Shown: positions 48,312 to 57,283, numbered from the stretch's first letter. The stretch: DNA of 64,000 nucleotides from Amphibacillus jilinensis Y1 (GCF_000306965.1 NZ_JH976434.1:785982-849981); one strand, 5' to 3'. The notes: generated by a model not told the origin, from the sequence alone. Translations and numbers: made by a program.

Positions 48312-48893
48312 ATGACATCTTCTGAACAAGAGCTATTGTATCAGTATTTGCAAAATCACTATTTAACAGATGAGAAAAGGGATCAAATTAACGCTCTTAT
48401 TGTCATGTTAACAGAACAAAATGTAGATGAACTTCAATCTCATTTGAACTATAATGTCCTTGTTTCTGAAGAAACGTTAATTACTGAAATAGCTCTTATT
48501 GAAGCCTATTTGTATAGCGGGAAAGATAATAAAGCATTGGACATTAATCACATACAGTTAGTTAGATTAAAAAGCTATTTATCTATGTTAAATAAATATC
48601 AAGAAATTTTTGAAGGTCTAAATCTAGAATTTATAAACGAAGAGAAAATTTATTTGAAAGTAGATCAATTATCTTTTGAAAAAAAACATGGATATCTTCT
48701 ACTAAAATCAAAATTATTGATGGATATATCTCCAGAAAGGATCAATATTACAAGAAAGCAATTTATTAATAGTAATAACTTATCGCTAACTTTAAACGAG
48801 TTAGAAATAAGTTATTATTACTCTAGTAACGCACTCTCTCAATACATCCTCAATGAAAAAGAAACATTAATTGGTATGTCAACACAAAACTGA
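48312..48893 (+). CDS. Hypothetical protein in LXG-like locus
   Basis: About 193 residues, acidic, mostly helical in the first half and with strand-like segments later (for example LSLTLNELEISYYYSSNAL near the end). No signal peptide, no membrane helix, no family I recognise. ATG 48312 has GGAGGCAGGAG upstream and lies 23 bp after the frameshifted gene, so the two form an operon. An immunity or chaperone protein would fit the context, but nothing in the sequence proves it. Confidence 0.7.
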   Translation: MTSSEQELLYQYLQNHYLTDEKRDQINALIVMLTEQNVDELQSHLNYNVLVSEETLITEIALIEAYLYSGKDNKALDINHIQLVRLKSYLSMLNKYQEIFEGLNLEFINEEKIYLKVDQLSFEKKHGYLLLKSKLLMDISPERINITRKQFINSNNLSLTLNELEISYYYSSNALSQYILNEKETLIGMSTQN

Positions 48894-49094
48894 ACAAATT
48901 TTTAAAGGAACATGAACTTATTTGTGGCGCTCTAAATTCTACCACTCTCTTGGAAGCTGGTGCTTACATGTTGTCATTTGACTGTCGGTCTATGGGCAAG
49001 ATTTCGCGCTAGGAAACCAGATACATCAAAAAATCCGGCTCAGTTACCAAGGCTATCCTGCCCGCCCCCTCCAAGTAAAGTGCACGTTTCTCTG
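48894..49094. other. Spacer with possible coding remnant before the IS
   Basis: A second plus-strand frame (48857-49012) reads protein-like (NKFLKEHELICGALNSTTLL, then a stop at 49010). It may be the start of a gene broken by the insertion, or a frameshifted tail of the previous gene. The left end of the insertion sequence should also be here; I could not fix its inverted repeat. Confidence 0.35.
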
Positions 49095-49940
49095 CTAAAG
49101 AGTGCTTATCTCTACTTGGTGCTTGCGCTTATATTCGGTAGGCGTTAAATAATCTAAGGATCCATGAATTCTGATGTTATTAAACCAATTCACATAATCA
49201 AAAAGCTCCAGATTAAGCTCTTCCTGACTTGAGAAAACACTACCATATACAAATTCTGTTTTAATCGTTTTAAATGTTGCTTCAGCTACTGCATTGTCAT
49301 AAGGTGTACCTTTGTTACTCAATGATCGGTCAATACCAAATGTTTCTAAAGCCTCATCAATAGGCTTATTCTTAAACTCACTCCCTCGATCGGTGTGGAA
49401 CAATTCGAGACAATTTAAGTTGTACTTAACTGTCGCAAAGGCGTGTTGAACTAAAGCTGCGTCCTTATAAGGACCAGCACTGTGGCCGATAATTTCTCGA
49501 TTATATAAATCTACCAATACACAAACATAATGCCATTTTTGTTGTACACGAACATATGTTAAATCACTCACAATAACCTTTAATGCTTCATCTTGATCAA
49601 ATTCTCGATTCAATGTATTTCCAATTTTAGACGCATTGACAGTTGTTTTCTTTGGTTTAAATTGAGCAATGGTGTACTTGGAGACAAGCCCTTGTTCCTT
49701 CATGATTCGTCCAATACGGCGACGTGAAACTTGCCCGCCTTTCTTATGAATCTCCTTTTTGATCTTTCGCTGACCATATACACTTCGGTTCTTTTTAAAG
49801 ATATCTATAATGAGTTCTGTTAATTCTTCTTCCTCTTGATCATCACGGATTTTAGCTTCGTAATAGTAAGTACTTCTTGGAAGTTGCAGGACGTCACACA
49901 TTGCTGATACCGAGTATTTGTGACGGTTATTTCGAATCAC
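49095..49940 (-). CDS. IS3-family transposase OrfB (DDE integrase)
   Basis: 281 residues: an HTH_21-type N terminus (about 45-100) and an rve integrase core. The DDE triad is readable: first aspartate in VIVSDLTYVR, second in LFHTDRGSEF, glutamate in NAVAEATFKT. Starts at a GTG two bases after the orfA stop; in this family OrfB is normally made as an OrfAB fusion by -1 frameshifting upstream of the orfA stop. Complete, so the element may still move. Confidence 0.92.
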   Translation of the reverse strand: MIRNNRHKYSVSAMCDVLQLPRSTYYYEAKIRDDQEEEELTELIIDIFKKNRSVYGQRKIKKEIHKKGGQVSRRRIGRIMKEQGLVSKYTIAQFKPKKTTVNASKIGNTLNREFDQDEALKVIVSDLTYVRVQQKWHYVCVLVDLYNREIIGHSAGPYKDAALVQHAFATVKYNLNCLELFHTDRGSEFKNKPIDEALETFGIDRSLSNKGTPYDNAVAEATFKTIKTEFVYGSVFSSQEELNLELFDYVNWFNNIRIHGSLDYLTPTEYKRKHQVEISTL

Positions 49941-49942
49941 AT

Positions 49943-50227
49943 CTACTTTCGTCCCATGATCAGCGCGGCTTGCTTTAAAATATCATTCTCCATCGAAAGC
50001 TTTTGGTTTTCTTTACGAAGTCTAATTAACTCCTCCTGTTCCGGAGTTCTATTGTCTTTCTCTTCAAAAGATCCAGTTGTGTTATGTTGGCGAACCCACT
50101 TATCAAAGGCAGAAGGTGTTAGCTTGTAATCCTTGATAATCTCAGCTCTAGGTTTACCTGAAGCATGCAGTTGGACAATTTGTTCTTTAAATTCTTTGGA
50201 AAATGTTCTTCGTTCTCTTTTAGTCAT
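49943..50227 (-). CDS. IS3-family OrfA
   Basis: 94 residues: helix-turn-helix (about 10-50; TFSKEFKEQIVQLHASGK) then a leucine-zipper-like coiled coil (about 65-90), the usual OrfA plan for binding the IS ends and dimerising. GGAGGAG lies 7-8 bp before the ATG. Confidence 0.92.
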   Translation of the reverse strand: MTKRERRTFSKEFKEQIVQLHASGKPRAEIIKDYKLTPSAFDKWVRQHNTTGSFEEKDNRTPEQEELIRLRKENQKLSMENDILKQAALIMGRK

Positions 50228-50298
50228 AATTAAATCTCCTCCGACATTTATTGAATCAAGTTTATATGACCTTAACGAATCTGTCCAACTAAGTGTAA

Positions 50299-50817
50299 CC
50301 TATCCAAATTGAATACGAGAATAATTATAACAATCGATTCATAGCTATGAAAATTAAAGAAATTCTTCCAAGTACAATTGTTGGTGTTGACAAGAGATTA
50401 AGTGCAGGTTATGAAACATTAAGTTCGGTAAATGATTATTATTCGGGGAAAGAAAAAATTAAAATAGAAGTTACAAAAAAGTCTGCAGAAATAGTAGCAT
50501 CTACGCTCAATACTGAAATTATTGTTACACACGGTGAAGGATTGCATGGAAAAGCTTTGCACGTTAAGCTTGTACCAACAGATATGACGAATGAAATCAT
50601 AAGTCGTTGGAAAGAACTAAATTCCTTAAATCCAGAGCTTCCTTACCCACAAGAAGAGGTGGTCAATAAAGACTGGCTAGAAGTTGGATTATTTTACAAT
50701 AAAGAACTAATTGATTTAGATTTGACCATATCCGACTATATTCTAGGAGGTATTTTGCCAGAGGGTCAAACTGCAGAGGAACTAGTAGCAGGTGAATTAT
50801 ACCAATATGAGGAGTAA
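50299..50817 (+). pseudogene. 3' part of a gene cut by the IS3 element
   Basis: The frame is open from 50299, right beside the IS end, and reads protein-like before any start codon (IQIEYENNYNNRFIA). The first ATG, 50347, has no ribosome site. From there 156 residues continue to TAA 50815-50817. The C-terminal part (SRWKELN...LPYP...DWLEVG) is related to the next gene, so this is probably the truncated remainder of a longer paralogue. A shortened protein from 50347 cannot be excluded. No named family recognised. Confidence 0.6.
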
Positions 50818-50822
50818 ACGTA

Positions 50823-51299
50823 ATGAAAATTAACAAAAAAAGAAATTTTATTTTTATCTTCATCTTATTAATCACCTTCTTTATTGTCTATAATCACTCA
50901 GGCCAAAGCGAGGAATTTTTATTTGAGCAGCACGAATTGGCGCTTAAGTTAAGGCTAGATATAGATTATAAAGTCAACCATGATTCGCTTCTCCCTATTC
51001 TTAACGCTACCTCATATACAGATGAGTTACTAAGTAGATGGAAGGCAATAGCTAATTTTCATCCGACGTTTAATTACCCTAAAGATGCTATAAAATCTGC
51101 AGATTGGGATGAAGTAGGAAAAGCCCTTGATCACGATTGGGAAATTTATGATGAGATAGCTGATAATATGATAGCTAAAGCAGAGGACGTTCCAGAAAAT
51201 TTTAGTTTACATGGCCAACATATTTATGATTATATACTAACTGGAGTTACCAACAAATTACATTTTAAACAATTACTTATCGCGTTAGGGATTGAATAA
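50823..51299 (+). CDS. Hypothetical membrane-anchored protein
   Basis: 158 residues: a lysine-rich start, one membrane helix (about 8-24, FIFIFILLITFFIVY) and an acidic external or cytoplasmic domain. The segment LSRWKAIANFHPTFNYPKDA with DWDEVG matches the previous frame (SRWKELN..., DWLEVG), so the two are paralogues. GAGGAG inside the preceding gene's end serves as ribosome site, 5 bp from its stop. Function unknown; immunity-type role is possible by position. Confidence 0.75.
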   Translation: MKINKKRNFIFIFILLITFFIVYNHSGQSEEFLFEQHELALKLRLDIDYKVNHDSLLPILNATSYTDELLSRWKAIANFHPTFNYPKDAIKSADWDEVGKALDHDWEIYDEIADNMIAKAEDVPENFSLHGQHIYDYILTGVTNKLHFKQLLIALGIE

Positions 51300-51330
51300 T
51301 TGCGATCATATTAGTGGAGGGATAAGCGTA

Positions 51331-51882
51331 ATGTCTAATAAGAAGAAGCTTTTCATATTATTTTTAGTCATTCTTAGTATTATAAGTTGCTTGTATTATT
51401 TTATAATGCAAAATGATGAGAAATTGATAGAAAAAGAGCTAACGCATTTAATACAAAGCGATTTAGAAGGTTATCAATTTAAGTTTATTGACAATAATCA
51501 TGCGCTTGCTTTTTATGGATGGGGATATCCTTCTCAACCACATTATGGTTTGGTAGAGTTAGAAAAAACAATGTTTGGCTGGCAGGCTATTAATGGCTAT
51601 AGTAACTTTATTATATTAGAAGATAGCCTAATCTTATGGGAAGCTACTTCACTAGCTGACTATTTCATCTTAAGAGGACCTATACATCATCGCGTCTCAA
51701 AACTTGAACTGGTAAACCAAATAGGTGAAAAATTAACCGCAGAAATATTTGAAGTGAACGTTGTGCATAACATGTTTTATTTTCTATTAGAAGAACAGCC
51801 CTTAACGGGTGCTACACTGATATTACGAGATGCAGACAATGAAATAATTGAGAAAGTGGATCTAGAGTTTGATGACAAGTAA
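51331..51882 (+). CDS. Hypothetical lipoprotein or membrane-anchored protein
   Basis: About 183 residues. The N terminus (NKKKLFILFLVILSIISC) is a good lipoprotein signal with lipobox IISC, or a membrane anchor. The rest is predicted beta-rich (HALAFYGWGYPSQPHYGLVE, TGATLILRDADNEIIEKVDL). GTGGAGGG precedes ATG 51331. Last gene of the small-protein group. No family recognised. Confidence 0.75.
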   Translation: MSNKKKLFILFLVILSIISCLYYFIMQNDEKLIEKELTHLIQSDLEGYQFKFIDNNHALAFYGWGYPSQPHYGLVELEKTMFGWQAINGYSNFIILEDSLILWEATSLADYFILRGPIHHRVSKLELVNQIGEKLTAEIFEVNVVHNMFYFLLEEQPLTGATLILRDADNEIIEKVDLEFDDK

Positions 51883-51932
51883 TACCAATACACACTTTCT
51901 CCGCTTAACTTTAAGCATTTATTGAGTCCAAA

Positions 51933-51962
51933 TGTGGTGGAGCAGACAAGCACCCCACCACA
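51933..51962. repeat. Hairpin after the hypothetical-gene group
   Basis: TGTGGTGG pairs with CCACCACA around a 14-base loop. There is no T run; a weak terminator or RNA end-protector. Confidence 0.6.
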
Positions 51963-52064
51963 CATGGCAAAACTTCGGTATTGTCCTTTTCTATCTGATT
52001 CTCATTATTCACATACCGTCTCAAATCTCCACTGCTACTTGCATATCAACCACATTCACTGATT

Positions 52065-53066
52065 TTACAAGAGATTAACGATGATTCTTCCTTGCGCTTT
52101 GCCTTCTAATAGCGTTGGTAGTGATTCACTTAATGCGTCTAAAGTAATTTCTTGATTTGTAATCGATTGGAACTGTTTGGTTGTTAACTTAAGGTCTGTC
52201 GCCATACGTTGCCATACTTTTTTTCTAACATCCATTGGACAAAACACAGAATCGATCCCAATTAAGTGTACACCTCGTAATATAAATGGATGAACGGAAG
52301 TCGGGACTTTAACACCACCTGTTAGCCCACTAACAGCGACAGCTCCATTATATTTTAATTTACTAATAATCGAAGCCAGTGTTTCTCCTCCAACCGGATC
52401 AACAGCACCCGCCCAAGTTTGTTTATCAATAGAACGACGTTTTTCGCCTGTAACTGCCTTTCGATCAATGATTGTTGTAGCACCAAGATCAGACAACCAT
52501 TGATGCGCTTCGTCTTTTCCTGTACTCGCTTCGACATGATAACCAAGATTAGCTAACATCGCTGTCGCAATACTGCCGACACCACCAGAAGCACCTGTCA
52601 CTAAGACATTTCCTCGATCTGGTGTGACGTTGTGGGCTTGCAACTGATCAATTGAAAGCGCAGCTGTTAATCCAGCAGTACCTAATACCATCGCTTGCTT
52701 CAATGTTAATCCATTAGGTAGAGGAAGCACCCACTCCGCTTTTACTCGTGCATATTGGCTATATCCTCCATCATGGCTAACACCTAAATCGTAACTGGTT
52801 ACAATAACAGGATCCCCTGTCGAAAAACGATCATCACTCGACTCAACAACCTCTCCAGCAAGATCAATACCAGGAATCATAGGATAATCCTTTACAATTG
52901 GACTATCTGACATATTCGCCAAGGCGTCTTTGTAATTAATCCCCGAGTAATGTACACGAATGAGAACTTCACCTTCAGGCAAATCTCTTATCGTCAATGC
53001 CCTTACTTGACCCTCGACTTGACCATTTTTTTCAACTAACTGATAAGCTTTAAAGCTTGCGTCCAT
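52065..53066 (-). CDS. YhdH/YhfP-type NADPH quinone or acryloyl-CoA reductase
   Basis: About 333 residues of the zinc-free medium-chain dehydrogenase family. Conserved: SGINYKDALA (about 40), PMIPGIDLAGEV (about 62), the NADP loop VTGASGGVGSIA (about 150) and SVFCPMDVRKKVW (about 275). E. coli AcuI (YhdH) reduces acryloyl-CoA; B. subtilis YhfP is a quinone oxidoreductase homologue. The substrate here is open. GGAGAGGTG lies before ATG 53066. Monocistronic, after the que operon terminator. Confidence 0.9.
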   Translation of the reverse strand: MDASFKAYQLVEKNGQVEGQVRALTIRDLPEGEVLIRVHYSGINYKDALANMSDSPIVKDYPMIPGIDLAGEVVESSDDRFSTGDPVIVTSYDLGVSHDGGYSQYARVKAEWVLPLPNGLTLKQAMVLGTAGLTAALSIDQLQAHNVTPDRGNVLVTGASGGVGSIATAMLANLGYHVEASTGKDEAHQWLSDLGATTIIDRKAVTGEKRRSIDKQTWAGAVDPVGGETLASIISKLKYNGAVAVSGLTGGVKVPTSVHPFILRGVHLIGIDSVFCPMDVRKKVWQRMATDLKLTTKQFQSITNQEITLDALSESLPTLLEGKAQGRIIVNLL

Positions 53067-53151
53067 GTTGATCACCTCTCCATATATTATTGTACAAAAC
53101 TTTCTTTGCACGATTAACTGATTCTGATTCCATTATACCTTGTGATATTAA

Positions 53152-53182
53152 AACAGGCACTTATTTTAAATAAGTGCCTGTT
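53152..53182 (-). terminator. Terminator of queF-queuosine transporter operon
   Basis: AACAGGCACTTATTT pairs with AAATAAGTGCCTGTT, about 15 bp perfect, followed on the minus strand by TTTT. Confidence 0.85.
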
Positions 53183-53214
53183 GACGGTTTAAATCTATAT
53201 GTTTAAGAGCCTTC

Positions 53215-53853
53215 TTAACCTGCTTTAACCTCAGGTGTATAAAGGTCATTTGGGTTCTCTTTACGCGCCCATTTCACAAGAAGATATGTGAACGGGGTAT
53301 CGGCTACGGCGACAATAAATTTAAAAACATACTGTGTAACAATCATTGAGATCAAGACGTTTGTAGGAACAGTACCTATAAATGCAATGATAATAAAGAT
53401 GGCTGTATCAATAAGTTGACTAGATGCTGTTGATAAATTATTTCTAAGCCATAATTTTTTTGTCCCATGCTTTTGTTTCAAACGATGGAAGACCGATACG
53501 TCGATGTGCTGACTAATGATATAGGCGAATAAACTAGCAAACATTACACGGAAACTACCACCTAATATTGCCTCAAATTCCGCTTGCATCCCGAAGGCTT
53601 CTGCAGCTGGTAAATGAATAGCCGCTAAAACAAAAAATAAAGCAACAACTTGGGTGAAGAAACCGGCTCTTACTGTTTTCATGGCAGCATCTTTGCCATA
53701 AACTTCACCAATCACATCGGTAATTAAGTAAGTGACAACATAAACAATCGCTGCAGCTGGTAAAATAAATTCACCCACGCTGAACAATTTTACTGAAAGA
53801 ATATTAGATAAAATTAATAAACCAACAAATAAACCATTTAAATAAATAAACAC
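53215..53853 (-). CDS. Queuosine precursor transporter (YhhQ/DUF165 family)
   Basis: 212 residues with about six membrane helices. The family signature with aspartate in YLITDVIGEVYGKDAA (about 45-58) and the later SQHIDVSVFHRLK (about 115) identify the YhhQ family, which imports preQ0 or preQ1. GTG start with AAGGAG 7 bp upstream. 48 bp after queF and under the same preQ1 riboswitch, which strongly supports the assignment. Confidence 0.94.
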   Translation of the reverse strand: MFIYLNGLFVGLLILSNILSVKLFSVGEFILPAAAIVYVVTYLITDVIGEVYGKDAAMKTVRAGFFTQVVALFFVLAAIHLPAAEAFGMQAEFEAILGGSFRVMFASLFAYIISQHIDVSVFHRLKQKHGTKKLWLRNNLSTASSQLIDTAIFIIIAFIGTVPTNVLISMIVTQYVFKFIVAVADTPFTYLLVKWARKENPNDLYTPEVKAG

Positions 53854-53901
53854 TTTTATCGCTCCTTCATTATATTTAGGAGGCCTCTTCGCTAACCCTC
53901 A

Positions 53902-54399
53902 TTAGCGATTATCAACTTTTTCTGGGTATAAGTCGTGATTCAGCATACGATGTGTTGCGATCTCTTCATATTTCGTATTTGGCTTACCATAATTACAATA
54001 AGGATCAATAGAAATACCACCGCGCGGGGTGAATTTCCCCCATACTTCAATATATCTTGGCTCCATCAATTCAATTAGATCATTCATAATAATATTGATA
54101 CTATCCTCATGAAAATCCCCATGATTACGGAAACTAAACAAATAAAGTTTAAATGATTTACTTTCAACCATTTTTTGATCAGGAATGTAACTAACATAGA
54201 TCGTGCCAAAGTCTGGCTGATTTGTTTTCGGACATAATGTGGTAAATTCAGGGCAATTAAATTTAACAAAATAATCCCGATTCGGGTGCTTATTATCAAA
54301 TGTCTCAAGCACTTCCGGTGTATAGTCAAAGTTATATGTTGTCTCTTGATTTCCTAGTAGTGATAAATCTGTTAATTCACCTTGCTGACGTTGCTCCAT
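53902..54399 (-). CDS. queF: NADPH-dependent 7-cyano-7-deazaguanine reductase
   Basis: Reduces preQ0 to preQ1 in queuosine synthesis. 165 residues, the short unimodular type. The active-site cysteine is in [14 protein letters not shown] (about 50-63); the aspartate/histidine region [11 protein letters not shown] is at about 95. AGGAGACG lies 6 bp before the ATG. queC, queD and queE are absent, so the window encodes reduction plus import, perhaps preQ0 salvage. Confidence 0.96.
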   Translation of the reverse strand: MEQRQQGELTDLSLLGNQETTYNFDYTPEVLETFDNKHPNRDYFVKFNCPEFTTLCPKTNQPDFGTIYVSYIPDQKMVESKSFKLYLFSFRNHGDFHEDSINIIMNDLIELMEPRYIEVWGKFTPRGGISIDPYCNYGKPNTKYEEIATHRMLNHDLYPEKVDNR

Positions 54400-54471
54400 T
54401 TTACACGTCTCCTTTCACTGTCTACTGGCCTCAGGTTACGATCACATCATACGACCGCTTCCTTATGCACT

Positions 54472-54500
54472 AAAAAACCACACCCACTAAGGATATGGTT
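54472..54500 (-). terminator. Terminator of the preQ1 riboswitch
   Basis: AACCATATCC pairs with GGGTGTGGTT (with wobbles) around TTAGT and is followed by TTTTTT. The stem start can instead pair with ACTAAGG at the aptamer's 3' end, giving an antiterminator. Confidence 0.88.
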
Positions 54501-54520
54501 CGTTATCACGTCATATGCCC

Positions 54521-54556
54521 TTAGTTTTTTATAGAGGGTTTAAGCTAAGAACCTCT
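54521..54556 (-). ncRNA. preQ1-I riboswitch
   Basis: On the minus strand AGAGGTTCTTAGC pairs through CCCTCT, followed by ATAAAAAACTAAGG, the H-type pseudoknot of the preQ1-I class. It stands before queF with a terminator between: ligand turns expression off. Confidence 0.93.
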
Positions 54557-54642
54557 CCCGATAAATAATCGGAAAATATATTTCCATTACTGAGATAGTA
54601 TACTGATTTACAAGATTGTTGTCAATAACGTTCTAGTTAGTT

Positions 54643-55300
54643 ACTCAACTTTCGCACACTGAAAATAGTCATTCAACCTTGATCGTGCTCAATAGGCTTG
54701 TTGACATTACTTCTGCATGGATGTGCCGCGGACGTTTAGCACGTTATTTCGTTCCGAAAAGCAAGGGATTCGCTTTTCGCGGGGATGGCTTCAGCTAACG
54801 GGTTTAGAAGCTAAGAGCGCTTCTAAAGTGGATCTTCCGCTCATCCTATTCCCGCAGAAGTCTCACCTCTTGCTTATCTCCACTTAGACTGGGGGTTCAT
54901 ACTGAATGCGATTTCTCCATTTTGCGTACAAACGCAACTAATTTTCATGCGAATTTCTTACTTTTCGTGCGATCGCAACTCGCTTTCGTGCGAATTCCTC
55001 TCTTTTCCTGCGAACGCAACTCACTTTCGTGCGAACGTAACTAATTTTCATGCGAACGTAACCAGCTTTCGTGCGAATTTCTCACTTTTCGTGCAAACTC
55101 AACTAGCTTTCGAGTCAAGTCCAGCCGCACGAAATAAAGCACTATTTAGCATATGAGATATGTGTAGACGCCTGTGGGAGTAGCCCACCTACGCGTCTAA
55201 AACAAAAGGTTTATAATCAATCGAAAATCTATATTCAAAGGCAACGCTTGTATTTAATATTAGGATTACCCTTATGCTATCTTAGATGAGAAAGTTGAGT
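54643..55300 (+). repeat. Dispersed repeat element, copy 3
   Basis: Longest copy. The left end ACTCAACTTTC (54643-54653) is inverted at the right end as GAAAGTTGAGT (55290-55300), which touches the argD stop codon. A 55-bp insert lies in the left arm and extra sequence in the right arm. The repeat array (about 54925-55105) is degenerate: 21-bp half units starting GCGAACG occur three in a row in place of strict alternation. Confidence 0.82.
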
Positions 55301-56490
55301 CAGTTAAATAACTCAGTTAAAATGTGTAGTACCTGATCCATTTCTTCAACAGACGTTGTTAACGGTGGTAAAATACGGATCACATTCGGTCCTGCTACGA
55401 GGATTAGCAACTGATGGAATTCTCTTGCCTTGTTAACATAATCAATCGCCGCTCCGTTTATTTGCAGCCCCAATAAATAACCTGTTCCTCTAACATCAAT
55501 AATTGCATCGGCTTGTTCGGCTAATTGTTGCAACTTTGTTTTGAAATAAGCCGCATGCTTTTGGACATCACTTAAAAATGAGGGTGCCAGTAAAGTTTCC
55601 AATGTAGCGAGACCAGCTGTTGTGGCAAGGGGATTACCTCCAAAAGTAGAGCCGTGCGTACCTGGAGAAAAAGCCTTGGCAACATGCGCTTTTGCAAGAA
55701 TAGCACCAATAGGAAATCCCGAGCCAAGACCTTTGGCAACTGTGACGATATCCGGTTCAAAATCATATTGTTGATAGGCAAACAGCGTCCCTGTTCGCCC
55801 CATCCCAGTCTGAATTTCATCAACAATAATCAGCACATCGTGTGCGCGGCAAATTGCCACTAACTGCTCTACCCATGCCTTTTGAGCTGGAATCACACCA
55901 CCTTCGCCTTGCACAAGCTCCAACATAACCGCTGTCGTTTCCGGTTTAATTAAATCATTCAATGCATCGCTATCGTTATATGGCAAATGACGAAAGCCGG
56001 GCATTTTAGGTGCAAAACCTTGTTGGATTTTTTCTTGAGCAGTAGCAGCTAAAGTTGCCAACGTCCGTCCGTGAAAGGACTGTGAAAATGTCACCACTTC
56101 ATACTGGTCTGTTCCTTTTACATCGACAGCATATCGTCGTGCCAACTTCAATGCCGCTTCATTGGCCTCGGCTCCACTGTTGCAAAAGAATACTTGATCA
56201 AAACAACTATTTTCCGCTAGCTTACCGGCTAACTGCTGTTGACTTGGAATATGGTAAAGGTTTGAGCAATGCCATAGCTGTTCCAGTTGATCAACTAGTG
56301 CGGCTTGCACATATGGTGGGCGATGCCCAAGGTTACAAGTTGCAATCCCTGATGTGTAATCTAAATATTTAGCCCCTTGTTCATCCCAAACATAACTCCC
56401 GCTTCCTTTTGTCAATGTTAATGGAAAACGATTATATGTTGGCATGAGATTAGCTGTATAGTCATCAATGATCATTTCTTTATTAGGCAT
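55300..56490 (-). CDS. argD: Acetylornithine aminotransferase
   Basis: PLP enzyme forming N-acetylornithine from N-acetylglutamate semialdehyde. 396 residues. Class III aminotransferase motifs: FCNSGAEANEAALKLAR (about 102), VDEIQTGMGRTG (about 220) and the PLP lysine in VAKGLGSGFP (about 250). Overlaps argB by 8 bp; last gene of argC-argJ-argB-argD. Its stop codon lies at the inverted end of repeat copy 3, so that element may supply its 3' end. Confidence 0.96.
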   Translation of the reverse strand: MPNKEMIIDDYTANLMPTYNRFPLTLTKGSGSYVWDEQGAKYLDYTSGIATCNLGHRPPYVQAALVDQLEQLWHCSNLYHIPSQQQLAGKLAENSCFDQVFFCNSGAEANEAALKLARRYAVDVKGTDQYEVVTFSQSFHGRTLATLAATAQEKIQQGFAPKMPGFRHLPYNDSDALNDLIKPETTAVMLELVQGEGGVIPAQKAWVEQLVAICRAHDVLIIVDEIQTGMGRTGTLFAYQQYDFEPDIVTVAKGLGSGFPIGAILAKAHVAKAFSPGTHGSTFGGNPLATTAGLATLETLLAPSFLSDVQKHAAYFKTKLQQLAEQADAIIDVRGTGYLLGLQINGAAIDYVNKAREFHQLLILVAGPNVIRILPPLTTSVEEMDQVLHILTELFN

Positions 56491-57271
56491 GAGCGACCTC
56501 CTTTAAATAAATACGTGTACCAACAGCTGCACCATCAATAAATTGAGTAATACTATTAGCGTTCATTCCATTAAGAATCGCCACTTCAGTTACACCAGAC
56601 TCCAACGCATCAATGGCACCTCTTACCTTTGGAATCATTCCCCCACTGATGACTTGATCGGCGATCAACTGCTCAATTTTTGATGGATCAGCAACCCGCA
56701 AAACTTCTTCTCCGACATAAATACCATCAATATCACTCACAAAACAAAGTGGAGCAGATAATGCAGATGCAATAGCTGCCGCTGCCGTGTCCGCATTCAC
56801 ATTATAACGTTGTTGATGCGGTCCAATAGCAATCGGAGAAATAACAGGAATATAATCTTGCTTAATCATCGTGTTAATAAACGGTGTATTTACTTGTTTA
56901 ACTTGACCGACATAGCCGATTTCCGCCGTTTCTCCCACTGGAATAGCTGAAAGTAAATTACCATCCACACCACTAATACCGACTGCTTTACCCTGTTGTT
57001 CATTCAGCTTTCTTACCATTTGCTTATTTATCGAACCACTTAGTACCATCTCAACTACATCTAACACTTCATGGGTTGTGACACGCAGCCCATCAACAAA
57101 CGTTGTCGCCACGTTCATTTGTTTTAGTTGTGATGAAATCATTGGCCCACCCCCATGTACAATAATAGGGTTAACACCTTTTACTTTTGCAAGTGCTGCT
57201 ATGTTTTTATAAAAAGTATCAGGCAATTGTTCCACGATACTCCCACCACATTTAATAACCAAATTTTTCAC
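56483..57271 (-). CDS. argB: Acetylglutamate kinase
   Basis: Phosphorylates N-acetylglutamate. 262 residues. Amino-acid-kinase motifs: KCGGSI at the N terminus, HGGGPMISSQL (about 40), NADTAAAAIASAL (about 160), and GGMIPKVRGAIDAL near the end. No N-terminal extension, so probably the arginine-insensitive type. GTG start with GAGGGGGAG upstream, 13 bp after argJ. Confidence 0.96.
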   Translation of the reverse strand: MKNLVIKCGGSIVEQLPDTFYKNIAALAKVKGVNPIIVHGGGPMISSQLKQMNVATTFVDGLRVTTHEVLDVVEMVLSGSINKQMVRKLNEQQGKAVGISGVDGNLLSAIPVGETAEIGYVGQVKQVNTPFINTMIKQDYIPVISPIAIGPHQQRYNVNADTAAAAIASALSAPLCFVSDIDGIYVGEEVLRVADPSKIEQLIADQVISGGMIPKVRGAIDALESGVTEVAILNGMNANSITQFIDGAAVGTRIYLKEVAHA

Positions 57272-57283
57272 GTTAACTCCCCC

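Larger units (their letters stand above)
49095..50306 (-). mobile_element. IS3-family insertion sequence
   Basis: Two adjoining minus-strand frames, orfA and orfB, with all transposase motifs intact. The right end probably lies within 50282-50306. The left end is uncertain. The IS sits inside the LXG-like locus and appears to have cut the gene whose 3' part begins at 50299. Confidence 0.85.

Noticed and set aside
48960..49148. 62-codon plus-strand frame rich in proline
   Set aside because: Runs into the antisense of the transposase gene and has no ribosome site.
53152..53182. Operator palindrome before the YhdH-type gene
   Set aside because: A perfect 15-bp stem followed by T residues directly after the que operon fits a terminator better.
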